A DNA stretch of 64,000 nucleotides from Calonectria ilicicola (Eukaryota > Ascomycota > Sordariomycetes > Hypocreales > Nectriaceae), in contig CP085827.1 in assembly GCA_020809705.1 (NCBI GenBank), forward strand, positions 496,001 to 560,000. The letters are read 5' to 3'. This document shows positions 24,791-34,336 of the stretch, piece by piece. A model generated the notes under the pieces. It was not told where the DNA came from and searched no databases. It worked only from the letters and a program-made list of their open reading frames with translations. The first letter of the stretch is position 1, and every line of letters starts with the position of its first letter. A program made the translations under genes and the position numbers.

Positions 24791-25667
24791 TCATTGTAAA
24801 CTAGAATAATAATGGATAAGATTGCATTTAAGAAAGCATTGGCCACTATCAACCAGACTCGAGAAAGAGGGACTAGACGTAACCCGCAGAAATGGGTAAA
24901 CCCGATATAACCACTAAGTCAGGGGCCATGGAAAATACGGCATCCTTGATGAAGATCAACGACAAAAAGGAAACCACTACTGTGTGGTGTCGCGATGGAG
25001 GCGCGTGAAGAACTGGGATCCGAGTCAGAATCTTCACGCGCCATGGATATGTAGCGTCCAGAATGCGGAATGGCAGGCTGAAATATGAGCCATCATATGA
25101 GGTAAGGAAGCAGGTGAATGACGATGTTACAGAGTACCAAGAAAACATGCAGCAACCTGAGTCGCAGCGAGAGTCGCACAGGAACCTAATGAGTTTTCAG
25201 GATGCTGCTGGGCTTGTCTCCAACTTGGGAACTAACTTACATACCATCGGCCCTCTTCAACATATCCGTATGCCTAGAAAAACCGGATTTGGCTCTATAT
25301 CCTCTTGCCGCACCGTTGTAAAGTGGTTAAGGCGGAACCATCTCATCTGCCAGTGACCCTTGTAGCCCCGCATTTGTGTCGTGAATCTACGACTCGTTCT
25401 GGGCCGTGCCCAACCAAAACCAAGCCTCTAAAATTTAGGGGCTAGCTTAGCGGCTCTTGTCGTGCGGGAGCCTGAGAGGGGACGGACAATGATGGAACCT
25501 CAGTAGGTCCACTCTTGCGTAAAGCGCATAGGGATCAAATTAATGCCCAGCTCAATATGCTTTTTCTTTTTCACCTGTTTTAAGTTCTAATATTGAGTGT
25601 AGTGTGCTATGATCGATCGCCTTGGTCTTGCAAAAACCACTCTCTTAGCGCTTTGAATACTTTACAT

Positions 25668-25686
25668 AAGGGTTGCGGCAACCCTT
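25668..25686. repeat. Inverted repeat with 9-nt arms
   Basis: AAGGGTTGC, one base, then GCAACCCTT: a perfect hairpin in intergenic DNA. It could be a relic of a transposon end or chance; no target duplication was identified. Confidence 0.5.
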
Positions 25687-26104
25687 CAAGGATCTATCGC
25701 GTAAAGGGTGCGGCTTTGAATTGGCGACTCTAAGCTTCAAGGGAACCCTCTACTAACAAAATCCACTTCACATCCAATGTACCACAAGGCAACCGGCGCT
25801 TTATGATCAATACGCAGCGCAACGCGTGTAACGTTGGTATAGGGTAGGTGCAGATTCGCGTCCTGAGACGTCGCCATCTCTGGATGCTATGTGAATGGCA
25901 TATTTTTCTCGAATATGTGGGGGTTTTTTTATTGAACTTTCATTATATCACATACTACGTCTTGACATGTTTGAACGACTAGGTAGATTGGTGATGCTGT
26001 TGGGTTTGGAGTGAACTTATTGGGTAGCTACGTCTGATATGTTTTGCGAATGGAATCTTCCGCCACTGAAAGTGGGTCTTTGTTACCTGATGTCTGCCTG
26101 GCTC

Positions 26105-26154
26105 CAGCCTCAGTCAGCCTCAATTGGATCAGCCTCAGTTATTTCAGCCTCAGT
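26105..26154. repeat. Four short direct repeats CAGCCTCAGT
   Basis: Copies at 26105-26114, 26115-26124 (one mismatch, CAGCCTCAAT), 26130-26139 and 26145-26154, with 0-5 base spacers. They lie 100-150 bases upstream of the F-box/ankyrin ATG, so they may be promoter elements or a small minisatellite. Confidence 0.6.
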
Positions 26155-26254
26155 TAGGCCACAACACTTCTCATGAATGAGTAACAAGCGGTAGATGTTT
26201 GGCTCGACCGTCGGTCGCACTAAAGAAAGAGAACGGAGGGAATAACCACTCAAG

Positions 26255-27754
26255 ATGCATCTTTTCGATCTCCCGGATGAGATTCTGCTGGAAATAGGAA
26301 CTCATCTTCGGTGTCAGCCCTCTATTGCCGCCCTGGTCGCCGCAAGCAGACGTCTGCACAATCTCTTCCTCGCCCAGCTCTATCGCTTCAATCGTGAAAA
26401 CTACCCGCACGATGATTCGGCAGAATGCTGGGCGGCAATAAACAACCAGCTCGACGTCATGAAAAAGGTCAATGAGTTAACGGTATGGCATGAAACCGGC
26501 GGCAGCCTCTTCTTCCACACGGTGAGAGAAGAGTCCATCGAGGTTCTCGAGTTTCTCCTGGATAGCAACCACCCCGAAGTCCCTTCCTTGGACCATGTAT
26601 TCATCATGGCTGTCGCTGACCGTAAGATAAAAGTGATGCGATATCTTCTGGACCGAGGTGTCGACGTGAATAGGGCACAGGATAGCCGTGGATATACTGC
26701 CATTTTCCTGGCCGCTAGGGCTGATTACCCAGATCTTATGACAATTCTCATAGAGAATGGCGCCAACGTCGAGGATCGGAATCCCACCGGCTGGAGCCCC
26801 TTGGGCTGGGCCTTGTGGAGATCGAGATTGGAAGTGTCCAAGGTGCTAATTGAGAACGGAGCAGACATTAACGCCAAGGGAGTTGGCGGTCGCTGCTCAG
26901 TTTTGCATGAGGCTGCAGTTCATGGGGATATATCCAGGGTCAGGTTTTACCTACAAAACGGCGCCAACCCTTTTCTCAAGTTCCACGAAGGAAAAACGGC
27001 ACTCCATATGGCCGCTCTGAATGGTTACAGCGGTGTCGTCCATTGCATTTTAAATCATGTGGGCCCTGACCAAATCTCAATCACGGACGATCGCTTTGCC
27101 TCAACGCCGCTTCACATCGCAGTCGCAGCCAGCCATGTTGAGACAACTGAAACGCTTATCAACTGGTCGAACGTTTCTGCCCTCAACTACGAGGACGGGA
27201 ACGGTAGGACAGCCATGTTTCTCGCCGCTCGATTCAATCGGCGTGACATCCTAGAGCTGCTCCTGGAAGCGAATGCCGACCCGAACATCAGAGATCGCTG
27301 GGGTGCCTCACCTATTTTTGCAGCCGTCAGAAATAATCAAATGGACGCCGTCAAGTATTTGATGGAGGTTCTGGGCGCAAAATGCTTTGACGAACGAGAC
27401 GATTTTGGCCACGGCATCGTCTGGTGGGCTACGCGAACCGGCAAGCCTGACATGTTGAGATTCCTGACAAAATGCGCCCGCGAGTCCGAATCTGATGTCG
27501 AAATTGAGGCCTCGGAGTATTTTGCTGAGGAGAGGATCATCAGACACAACCTTGAGACTTGTTGGTGCGATATCTGTACGCGCAGCATTGGAGGCCTGCG
27601 AAATGGATACCAGTGCACTTGCTGCTTTGATAAGAATTTTGTAATTTGCAAGGATTGCTTTGACGAGGGACAAGTTACTTGTGAATTGGGGCATCGAGAG
27701 GAGAAATGGATTCCATTCACGGATTGTGGTTGCCGAACGTACGATCGACCTTGA
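26255..27754 (+). CDS. F-box / ankyrin-repeat protein with C-terminal zinc finger
   Basis: Single exon, 499 aa. Residues 1-45 are an F-box (FDLPDEILLEIGTHL, then ALVAASRRLHNLF), which would bind Skp1 in an SCF ubiquitin ligase. Residues about 85-405 hold some nine ankyrin repeats, several canonical (TAIFLAARADYPDLMTILI, SVLHEAAVHGD, TALHMAALNGYSGVV, TPLHIAVAASH, TAMFLAARFNRRDILELLL). The last 60 residues contain Cys pairs CWCDIC, CTCC, CKDC and a late CGC with spacing like a ZZ-type zinc finger (the family fold in which CDxC and CxxC pairs bind two zinc ions). The likely role is a substrate adaptor for ubiquitination; target unknown. The start is the first Met, directly followed by the F-box. 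Confidence 0.85.
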   Translation: MHLFDLPDEILLEIGTHLRCQPSIAALVAASRRLHNLFLAQLYRFNRENYPHDDSAECWAAINNQLDVMKKVNELTVWHETGGSLFFHTVREESIEVLEFLLDSNHPEVPSLDHVFIMAVADRKIKVMRYLLDRGVDVNRAQDSRGYTAIFLAARADYPDLMTILIENGANVEDRNPTGWSPLGWALWRSRLEVSKVLIENGADINAKGVGGRCSVLHEAAVHGDISRVRFYLQNGANPFLKFHEGKTALHMAALNGYSGVVHCILNHVGPDQISITDDRFASTPLHIAVAASHVETTETLINWSNVSALNYEDGNGRTAMFLAARFNRRDILELLLEANADPNIRDRWGASPIFAAVRNNQMDAVKYLMEVLGAKCFDERDDFGHGIVWWATRTGKPDMLRFLTKCARESESDVEIEASEYFAEERIIRHNLETCWCDICTRSIGGLRNGYQCTCCFDKNFVICKDCFDEGQVTCELGHREEKWIPFTDCGCRTYDRP

Positions 27755-28079
27755 ACAATTACATCTGTTGGTCTCGAGGTTGATTCCGAAATGGCAACGC
27801 CGGAAAATACAAATGCGAGTTAACTAATACTGTGGAACCTATGGATTCCAACATGCTGCGTTTCTACTCATCTACAGCACTTACCATGGTTACGATTACA
27901 ATTATCACAACTGTAATCGCAATAAGGTAGATGCACCTATAAATATAGCATTCACTTTTAATCCTAAGATTAATTCATAACAAAAGCTCTAGGGATATTA
28001 GATTAAGCTTAGCTGTAAAATGGAAATTAATTCTAGCGTCCCTGAGTTTCAGCTTTGAGTATTCTGGAATATAGCTTTT
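27755..28079. other. Intergenic between convergent genes, nothing recognised
   Basis: 325 bases of 3' flank. AT-rich tail sequence with AATAC/AATAAG-like signals but no ORF. Confidence 0.4.
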
Positions 28080-29348
28080 TTAAAGAAGGAGATCTTTCAT
28101 AACCTGCCCCATAACACCTGGATGTGGCACGATAACCGCACCGGTCTCTGATAATATCTTTGCCTTCTCTGCTGCCGAGTGATCCTTTGAGAGTAGTAAA
28201 GCTCCTGCATGCCCCATAACCCTTCCTTTTGGCGCAGTTTTACCTGCAACCATGGCAATTATGGGCTTGGGATTTGGTGTTTTTTTTCGGTAGTCCTTAA
28301 TTACCTCGGCTGCCCTTAATTCTGCCTCGCCACCAATCTCTCCAATGACAATGATTCCCTTGGTATCAGGGTGATCAAAGAATAATTTTAAACCATCAAC
28401 AAGTGTCGTTCCTGTAGGCCACATGAGTACCTCGCATTGGGGGCTATATTGATAAACCTACCTGGCATCATGTCTCCGCCCATGCCAATCACAAGGCTTT
28501 GTCCTAATCCAGCTTTCGTTGTTGATCCCACGGCTTCATAGCTTAGCGTTCCACTCTTTGAAACAATCCCGATGGATCCTTTGGTGTACTGCTTATGGGG
28601 CATGATACCAATGCGGCATTGTTCTGGTGCTATGATGCCGGGACAATTGGGCCCGACGAGGCGAGATTTGGATTGCATCCGTAATACTTCATGAACCCGA
28701 ATCATGTCATGAATCGGGATATGCTCAGCAACAGAGACAATCAAAGGTACTTCAGCCTCGACCGCTTCGATTATGGCGTTGGCAGCGAATTGTGCTGGCA
28801 CAAATACCGATGTTGCGTCTGGTTTCACACGCTCCATAGCCTGTATCAAGTAAAAGATTAGAAAAATGATTGTTAAACTGAAGATCAGTCAAATTGATTC
28901 CAGGTGGCTTGTTATAATGTCCGGTCCTCACCTGTCTAACGTTGTCAAACACAGGCAGGCCAAGATGTTCTTGCCCTCCTTTGCCTGGAGATACACCTCC
29001 GACAATATTGGTTCCATATGCAATGGTATCTTTGGCATTAATTGTAGCCTTTTGACTAACTTTAGCGTTCCTCCCATGTGTTGTCAGAAATTTCTATCAA
29101 TGGAGTGAACATACGGCCTTGCCAGTGAAACCTTGGAATAAAAGTCAGCATGAGTGACATGGATATTGGGTAGTTTGAGATGTTGTGGCTAGGTCTTGTT
29201 TCTCACCTTGGTAAATTACACGTGTCGCCTTGTTGATGTTTAAATTGCCGATACTGCTGTCGTAGGGCCGGTTCCGAACAAGTGAGCTGGAAAACGACCT
29301 TACCACTCTTTTGACGAGGGAACGGTGCTTGAAGTGCCTGGAATACAT
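28080..29348 (-). CDS. Succinyl-CoA ligase alpha-subunit paralogue, mitochondrial-type
   Basis: Predicted 328 aa from exons 29348-29207, 29131-29115, 29048-28932, 28840-28462 and 28411-28080; exon 2 is 17 nt. The N terminus (basic, no acidic residues, [14 protein letters not shown]) looks like a mitochondrial presequence. It is followed by the CoA-binding Rossmann motif [49 protein letters not shown] and IGEIGGEAE (Glu243). GHAGAL supplies the phosphohistidine (His286). The enzyme class interconverts succinate plus CoA plus NTP with succinyl-CoA. Departures from the family: the Gly-rich GGKG(T/S)A segment after the active His is replaced by [11 protein letters not shown]. With the beta subunit 5 kb away this is most likely a second, specialised copy rather than the housekeeping gene; the real dicarboxylate could differ. 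A Met eight residues upstream (29372) is an alternative start. Confidence 0.85.
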
Positions 29349-29748
29349 TCTAGTATGGTGGGGAGTAATCATTCCACCAACGATCAGTTTCAGCGCCTAA
29401 AATTGCAATTGAATTACATGCAGTCCAAGAAATGAACCAAAGTCTTGCTGTACTGAAAACTTGTCCAACCATCCATCTTTAAGATCGCTTGGTAACCGAT
29501 TGGTAGATCGCAGTTGCTCACAAACTGACGCTAAAGGGATGGCCTAGTCCGTTTTGGGGGTTGGATTCGGTGTCCTTGGAAATGGCCGCCGGAAGACATA
29601 TAGCCGACAACATTGCTTCCGGGGAGTGTGGATACACGCACGGAATAAGTCGCCGAACTATTTTATACCCGCTCGCTCCTGCTCGCACGTCGCTTCATGG
29701 CCGACTATACTCCAAGTCGTCAAATGTTTGCTCCTTGAATTGGCGACC
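29349..29748. promoter_or_regulatory. Divergent promoter: succinyl-CoA ligase alpha / Zn2Cys6 regulator
   Basis: 400 bases separate the two start codons and must contain both promoters. The plus-strand reading frame of the regulator is open back to 29554, but this upstream part has no homology and overlaps sequence better explained as leader. No clear CCG/CGG inverted pair was seen. Confidence 0.5.
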
Positions 29749-31989
29749 ATGACCTTGACACGACATACGCGCGCTCGGCAAGCTTGTTTATTGTGCAATG
29801 CTCGCCGAGTCAAATGCGATGTCATTGATCACAGCCCTTGCACGAATTGTGTAGCCGCCGACAAGCCTTGTGTTCTCCGCGAATCCCGACGAGGAAAGCA
29901 TCCTCGTCGTCCGAGACAAGGCCGAGCACCCAAGAAGCCCGATGGTCAGCAGTCGCGGAGTGTCCCACAAGAAATGAGCGAGATCAATCAGCCTATTGAA
30001 ATCACAAGCTCGCCGAGGCCAACAGATGCTCGGTTGTATTCGGCTACGCAGCTTCCATTGAATGGGTCTGTATCTGATTCAACGAGTCCGGCACCGAAAT
30101 GCGTGGGCTGCGGTAGTTGCCACAGTCAGCATTGTCAGGGTTTTGACGACTCAAACAATCGTTTGGTAGCTTCGCAAGCCCTTGCGGAACTATCCCAAAA
30201 TGAAATTCCCGAGCCATTTTTGGCCTTTGGATCACTGGATAATAATATAGCCGACCGACCTGTCACAATCACACCTCGTGGGAATGTATCAGTAAACTCC
30301 GGCGATGCTGATAATGTCAGAACCGTGAACGACGAAGAAACAGTATTCCTCGGAGAATCTACGTTGATCAGGCACATTCACGGCACTCATAACTCCTCGG
30401 CCATGTCTTCTTCAATAGGAGACAAGTTGGTCCATCCTGCTCCAAGAGTGGAAACAATTCGCAATCTAACCTCAGAATGGGAAGCCAAACGAAAAGAATC
30501 CAAGCTCAGGTTTTTGGATGCAGAGGGGGCCTTTTCATTCCCGCCTAAACCGGCGATTGAGATATTGCTGAAGGCATACTTCAAATGGTTTCATTCATGC
30601 TTTCCTATCCTAGACGAGCCCGATATCTGGGACCACTCTCGTCGAGGCATTCTATCGCCCCTCTTACTTCAATCTATCTTGTTCATCGGGGTCATGCACT
30701 GCTCCGAGGATGATCTCTCATGTGTTGGACTAGGTTCTCGTCAACAAGCAAAATGCATTTTGTATAATCGGGCCAAGGATCTATTCGATGCTGACACTGA
30801 GCCAAAAGTCATCAACGTCATCCAGGCTCTCTTTCTCATGAGCTTTTGGAGAGCTGGACCGCTTCTACAAAAAGATACCCGCCATTGGCTAGGTGCAGCT
30901 GTGAGCCTGGCCCAAACGAAGGGCCTGCACCGTTCGTCACAAAATGCAGACCGCAAAACACAGGGATTGCGCAAAAGGTTGTGGTGGTCCATCTACATCC
31001 GCGAACGGCAATGCGCCGCTGCTCTAGGCTTACCGAACCGTGTGAGAGATGAAGACTGTGATGTTGATGCACTGAATGATAGAGATTTCGATTCAGCCTT
31101 TGGCTCATCTACATCGTTACTTCAAGCGCAAGAAACTACGTCTTTCATGGTGGGCATGGTTGAGCTGTCTCGAATGCTTGGAAAACTCATTCATCGTGAC
31201 TCTTTGCCGACAAAACATTTAACACATTTGGAACGAGAAGAATTTAAAGATAGCTTGATCGAATGGAGAAGGGCATTACCAATTTCGATGCAGCCATCTA
31301 TGGATTGGTCCAACAATTCTTTAGGATTTCTCGCAAGCATGTTGCATCTGGCATATAATAATTTACTGATCCTTCTCTACCGCTCAGGCTGTGGCAGCTC
31401 TATTCCAAGCAGTGGCGAAATAGATGGGAAGGTAGCTATACAAGCTGCTACCCACAACTCTGCCATTATCGAGAATATGGTTACAGAAGGTTACATTTCC
31501 CACAGCCAGATCCACGTCATTACCAACATCTTCAATACGCTATGCATTCATACGCTGAATTTAAAGTCACTTACCGGCAGTCGTCGGTATATTGTAGAAC
31601 ACCGTGCTAAGCTCTGCCTTTTAAGCCTTCGGGAATTACAGAAGATTTGGGAGTTTAAGAATTGGATTCTGCAACTCTTTTTCAAGTATCTGGACCAGTC
31701 GACAGCGGAGCGACTTCATCTTGATGACGAGGACCACGACAGTACATTTGATGGATCGCAGGATCATGATTCGGGGTTTACCGGGAGGAGCCGTTCTTTA
31801 GTTGATAGCCACGGATTTGAAGCAGCAGCCCCGGGAGCACAACTTCACTCTGATACATCGTGGTCTATCGCAACGCAAGATGTTGGTAAATTTCTACACT
31901 CGCAGATTGAGAGTAGATTTACCAGTACAGACAATGGAATGGTTGACTGGTATATAGAGGATTTCTTCGATACAACCATTCCGCCGTAG
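29749..31989 (+). CDS. Zn2Cys6 transcription factor with fungal-specific middle domain
   Basis: Single exon, 746 aa from the chosen start. The binuclear zinc cluster is at residues 13-41: Cys13, Cys16, Cys23, Cys31, Cys34 and Cys41, with basic residues between (NARRVK), followed by a very basic linker (RRGKHPRRPRQGRAPKK). The fungal-specific transcription factor domain starts near residue 260 (LLKAYFKWFHSCFPILDE) and includes the RRLWW-like step (LRKRLWWSIYIRERQCA). The frame extends upstream to 29554, but the Met at 29749 is eleven residues before the cluster and in a good context, so I chose it. Located between the two succinyl-CoA ligase subunit genes and divergent from the alpha gene, it is a candidate local regulator of that group. 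Confidence 0.88.
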   Translation: MTLTRHTRARQACLLCNARRVKCDVIDHSPCTNCVAADKPCVLRESRRGKHPRRPRQGRAPKKPDGQQSRSVPQEMSEINQPIEITSSPRPTDARLYSATQLPLNGSVSDSTSPAPKCVGCGSCHSQHCQGFDDSNNRLVASQALAELSQNEIPEPFLAFGSLDNNIADRPVTITPRGNVSVNSGDADNVRTVNDEETVFLGESTLIRHIHGTHNSSAMSSSIGDKLVHPAPRVETIRNLTSEWEAKRKESKLRFLDAEGAFSFPPKPAIEILLKAYFKWFHSCFPILDEPDIWDHSRRGILSPLLLQSILFIGVMHCSEDDLSCVGLGSRQQAKCILYNRAKDLFDADTEPKVINVIQALFLMSFWRAGPLLQKDTRHWLGAAVSLAQTKGLHRSSQNADRKTQGLRKRLWWSIYIRERQCAAALGLPNRVRDEDCDVDALNDRDFDSAFGSSTSLLQAQETTSFMVGMVELSRMLGKLIHRDSLPTKHLTHLEREEFKDSLIEWRRALPISMQPSMDWSNNSLGFLASMLHLAYNNLLILLYRSGCGSSIPSSGEIDGKVAIQAATHNSAIIENMVTEGYISHSQIHVITNIFNTLCIHTLNLKSLTGSRRYIVEHRAKLCLLSLRELQKIWEFKNWILQLFFKYLDQSTAERLHLDDEDHDSTFDGSQDHDSGFTGRSRSLVDSHGFEAAAPGAQLHSDTSWSIATQDVGKFLHSQIESRFTSTDNGMVDWYIEDFFDTTIPP

Positions 31990-32554
31990 CTAATTTATTT
32001 GTGTCTGTCACAAAGAACTTTTGTCATGTGTAGCGGATAACACTGCCATTGGCCTCTCTACTCCTCGGAAATGGCCCACCCAGTGCTTTGAACACATTCT
32101 GACACGTCACTCTAGACATAAATAATCGCCATGTAAATCACTTTGATGGCTCTTGTGGATAAAGTCTTGGAGATTTTGCTGTGCTAAAATTATTGTTCAA
32201 CAGCTGGAACGACACGACACAGGGGCTGTGCACTGTTAAATTGTGGGTACCAACACCGCCCAATCCACTTTCACAAGCAGGGCTGAACAGCTGAATGAAA
32301 CTATTCCATTTCAGGAAGTCCATACGAGGTGGAGACCATGTCCAAGTTGCCAGGGCGAGATTTTGGGGGCGGTTTAGTGCTCCTTCGCATTCACACTTCA
32401 TCTTGAGAGTACTGTCATTGATTTCATGCGAAAGTCATCTGAAAGCATTCCTTATTAAAAAGTTTATTCGGTTACAATATCGAATTGGAAATTCGCCGAT
32501 ATGCGCCTTCTTTTATTTCTAAATCAACCAAATCCCGCCCATAGTTCTTATTCA
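31990..32554. other. Intergenic between convergent genes, nothing recognised
   Basis: 565 bases of shared 3' flank between the regulator and the membrane protein gene; only short overlapping ORFs. Confidence 0.4.
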
Positions 32555-33391
32555 TCAGCGTTGCTCAGAGTCAATGAGTTCATAGGATCCATTGACAGGC
32601 CTGCCTTCTTTCCCTTTGACAGGTTTTTTGACCAAGCTCGGTAAACCAAGTATAGCCCAAACAACCGCAGCAAGAACGCCAACCTCCATCAACATTGTCA
32701 TGAAGAGGTAAATTAAGCCGCTTCCAGACACGGCACTGTATTTCTCATTCCCTGAGGCCACATATGTGATTGTATATGCCATGCGAACCACCATCAATGG
32801 GATGGTGGCTCCGACACAAATTAGAGAGCGCCTCTCTACTGAAGGGACTTCTTCCCATTTCAGAGCGAGAAGAACAAAAAGTACCACTGCTGAAGCATAG
32901 AGTGCAACATAAAGGGCCACCCCAGCCTGAGTGAGTGGAGTCGGCTCTCCAGTCTTTTTCTGGCTTGCCAAGACATAATCGGCAATGGAGATACCGATTC
33001 CAGCCCAACAAATCAAGTCAGGAACGCGGAAATGCCACTTTGTGAAGGCATTCACAAAAGTATTTCTGGAGTAGAAATGCATTAGCAGGGAACAAAAATA
33101 GGGAAGTGAAATAACCAACACTCTTCGTAATAAACCCAGCAGAATGTACGTCAACAAGACCAGCCCTAGAGACTCGCACACAAAGACAGTTGCCCATAAA
33201 CCACGTGTGCTTCCATTGATCGTGGCAAGCCTACAACTAGCGCCTATAAGTCGAATGATTGAGAATAATGAAATTCCAAACCAGCCATTCTTGCGTTGCA
33301 ATCGAAAGAGAACGCCAAAGAATAAGAATGTGACAAAAATTGGGATTTGCGCGACTGCGACACCGTCTCGAAACTCGAATTCGCCAGCCAT
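32555..33391 (-). CDS. Multi-pass integral membrane protein (DUF7702-like)
   Basis: Single ORF, 278 aa, no intron needed. Seven hydrophobic segments are visible, beginning with VAQIPIFVTFLFFGVLF, then a conserved-looking IRLIGASCRLA step, LWATVFVCESLGLVLLTYIL, VISLPYFCSLLMHFY, VALYVALYASAVVLFVLLA, and two more before a short charged C-terminal tail (KKPVKGKEGR). The start GEFEFRDGVAVAQIP with helix 1 right behind it, and the IRLIGASC pattern, resemble a widespread fungal family of unknown function; the family name is from memory and tentative. An internal sequence with a branch-like GCTAAT and TCCAG (about 33069-33090) looks like an intron end but no donor keeps the frame. Encoded between the two succinyl-CoA ligase genes; a transport or sensing role is open. 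Confidence 0.65.
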   Translation of the reverse strand: MAGEFEFRDGVAVAQIPIFVTFLFFGVLFRLQRKNGWFGISLFSIIRLIGASCRLATINGSTRGLWATVFVCESLGLVLLTYILLGLLRRVLVISLPYFCSLLMHFYSRNTFVNAFTKWHFRVPDLICWAGIGISIADYVLASQKKTGEPTPLTQAGVALYVALYASAVVLFVLLALKWEEVPSVERRSLICVGATIPLMVVRMAYTITYVASGNEKYSAVSGSGLIYLFMTMLMEVGVLAAVVWAILGLPSLVKKPVKGKEGRPVNGSYELIDSEQR

Positions 33392-34336
33392 GATTTCGCG
33401 TTATTTTTCGGAAATAAAGATAATGCAAGTCCCAAATTAAGAAGAGCATGCTTCTTTTTAACCTCAGTTTGACGTGGGCAGTGCTCAGCATTGATTGATG
33501 AAAACGATCACAGCCTAAATCGGAAATCCATTCGAGCCTTGGCAGATAATCACGAACCCTGGGCATCTGCGTGGAGGAATGCCAAGCCACATCATATCGA
33601 CAGGACCCTGACGTCTAAAGACGGCAAGGATGGTCCTGATTGAATAGAAGTAAAACGTAACGGTTTCTCCTTCTTTTTTTTTTTCGTTGGCACCATCACA
33701 GACCCAAAAGTGGACCTGGCCTGCTGTGACATCTCATGTTTTTATCGCTCGCCCTAGCGCGTTTGAAACGCTGGCCTGATCGTGGCAGAGGCGCATTGCG
33801 ATCTGCCTGTCGTGGCGCATTGACTAGCAAAAGACAAGGGCAGGGGAAAAAAAGAACAGGGCGTGCGGGTAATATCAAGGTAGGATGAACTGACTCCACG
33901 GAAAACCCATTTGTGAGGCGTGGCTAGTGATTGTCACTGTAGGGTGGTAATGGCACATTTCGAAGCCCCAATTTGGTTGCGATTATGACCCAGCGCAGCG
34001 TAGGCTTGAATTGATATTTTTGGGCAATGTCGAATGATGAATTCCGAGGCCGGATAAATAGAAATGAATGCAACCTCAAAATCTGACGTGCCCAATGGTG
34101 ACATTGTGCCAACGGCATAAATGGAGTTCTACGCCAATATTTATCCCTGGAATTCTCCTACTCGTCATTTAATTCAGTCTAGATTCAATCTCTTGGGCGG
34201 CAAACGCATTGTTCAGTTTAAAAAAGGTGATGCGGTAAGATAGCTGATGTGGGTCGGTTTCTAAACTCTGTCCTCTATTTTCTTATGAGATTGATTCTCA
34301 ATTCCTTTTTATGCCAAATCATCAGGTCTGTCGCTT
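33392..34336. other. Intergenic, no gene recognised
   Basis: 945 bases between the 5' end of the membrane protein gene and the 3' end of the succinyl-CoA ligase beta gene, both on the minus strand. It holds the promoter of the former. A T-rich run (33665-33685) and small ORFs of no known family are the only features seen. Confidence 0.4.

Larger units (their letters stand above)
24791..26254. other. Intergenic with small repeats, no gene recognised
   Basis: About 1.5 kb. ORFs at 24873-25148 (minus) and 25063-25356 (plus) overlap each other and have no homology I know. The stretch includes a 9-nt-arm hairpin at 25668-25686 and a four-copy CAGCCTCAGT repeat at 26105-26154, listed separately. 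Confidence 0.45.

Noticed and set aside
29554..29748. Upstream in-frame extension of the Zn2Cys6 regulator
   Set aside because: No conservation and it would overlap the divergent promoter; the Met just before the zinc cluster is preferred.
33069..33123. Possible intron in the multi-TM gene (branch-like GCTAAT and TCCAG)
   Set aside because: No donor gives a compatible phase, and the continuous ORF has the expected helices and length.
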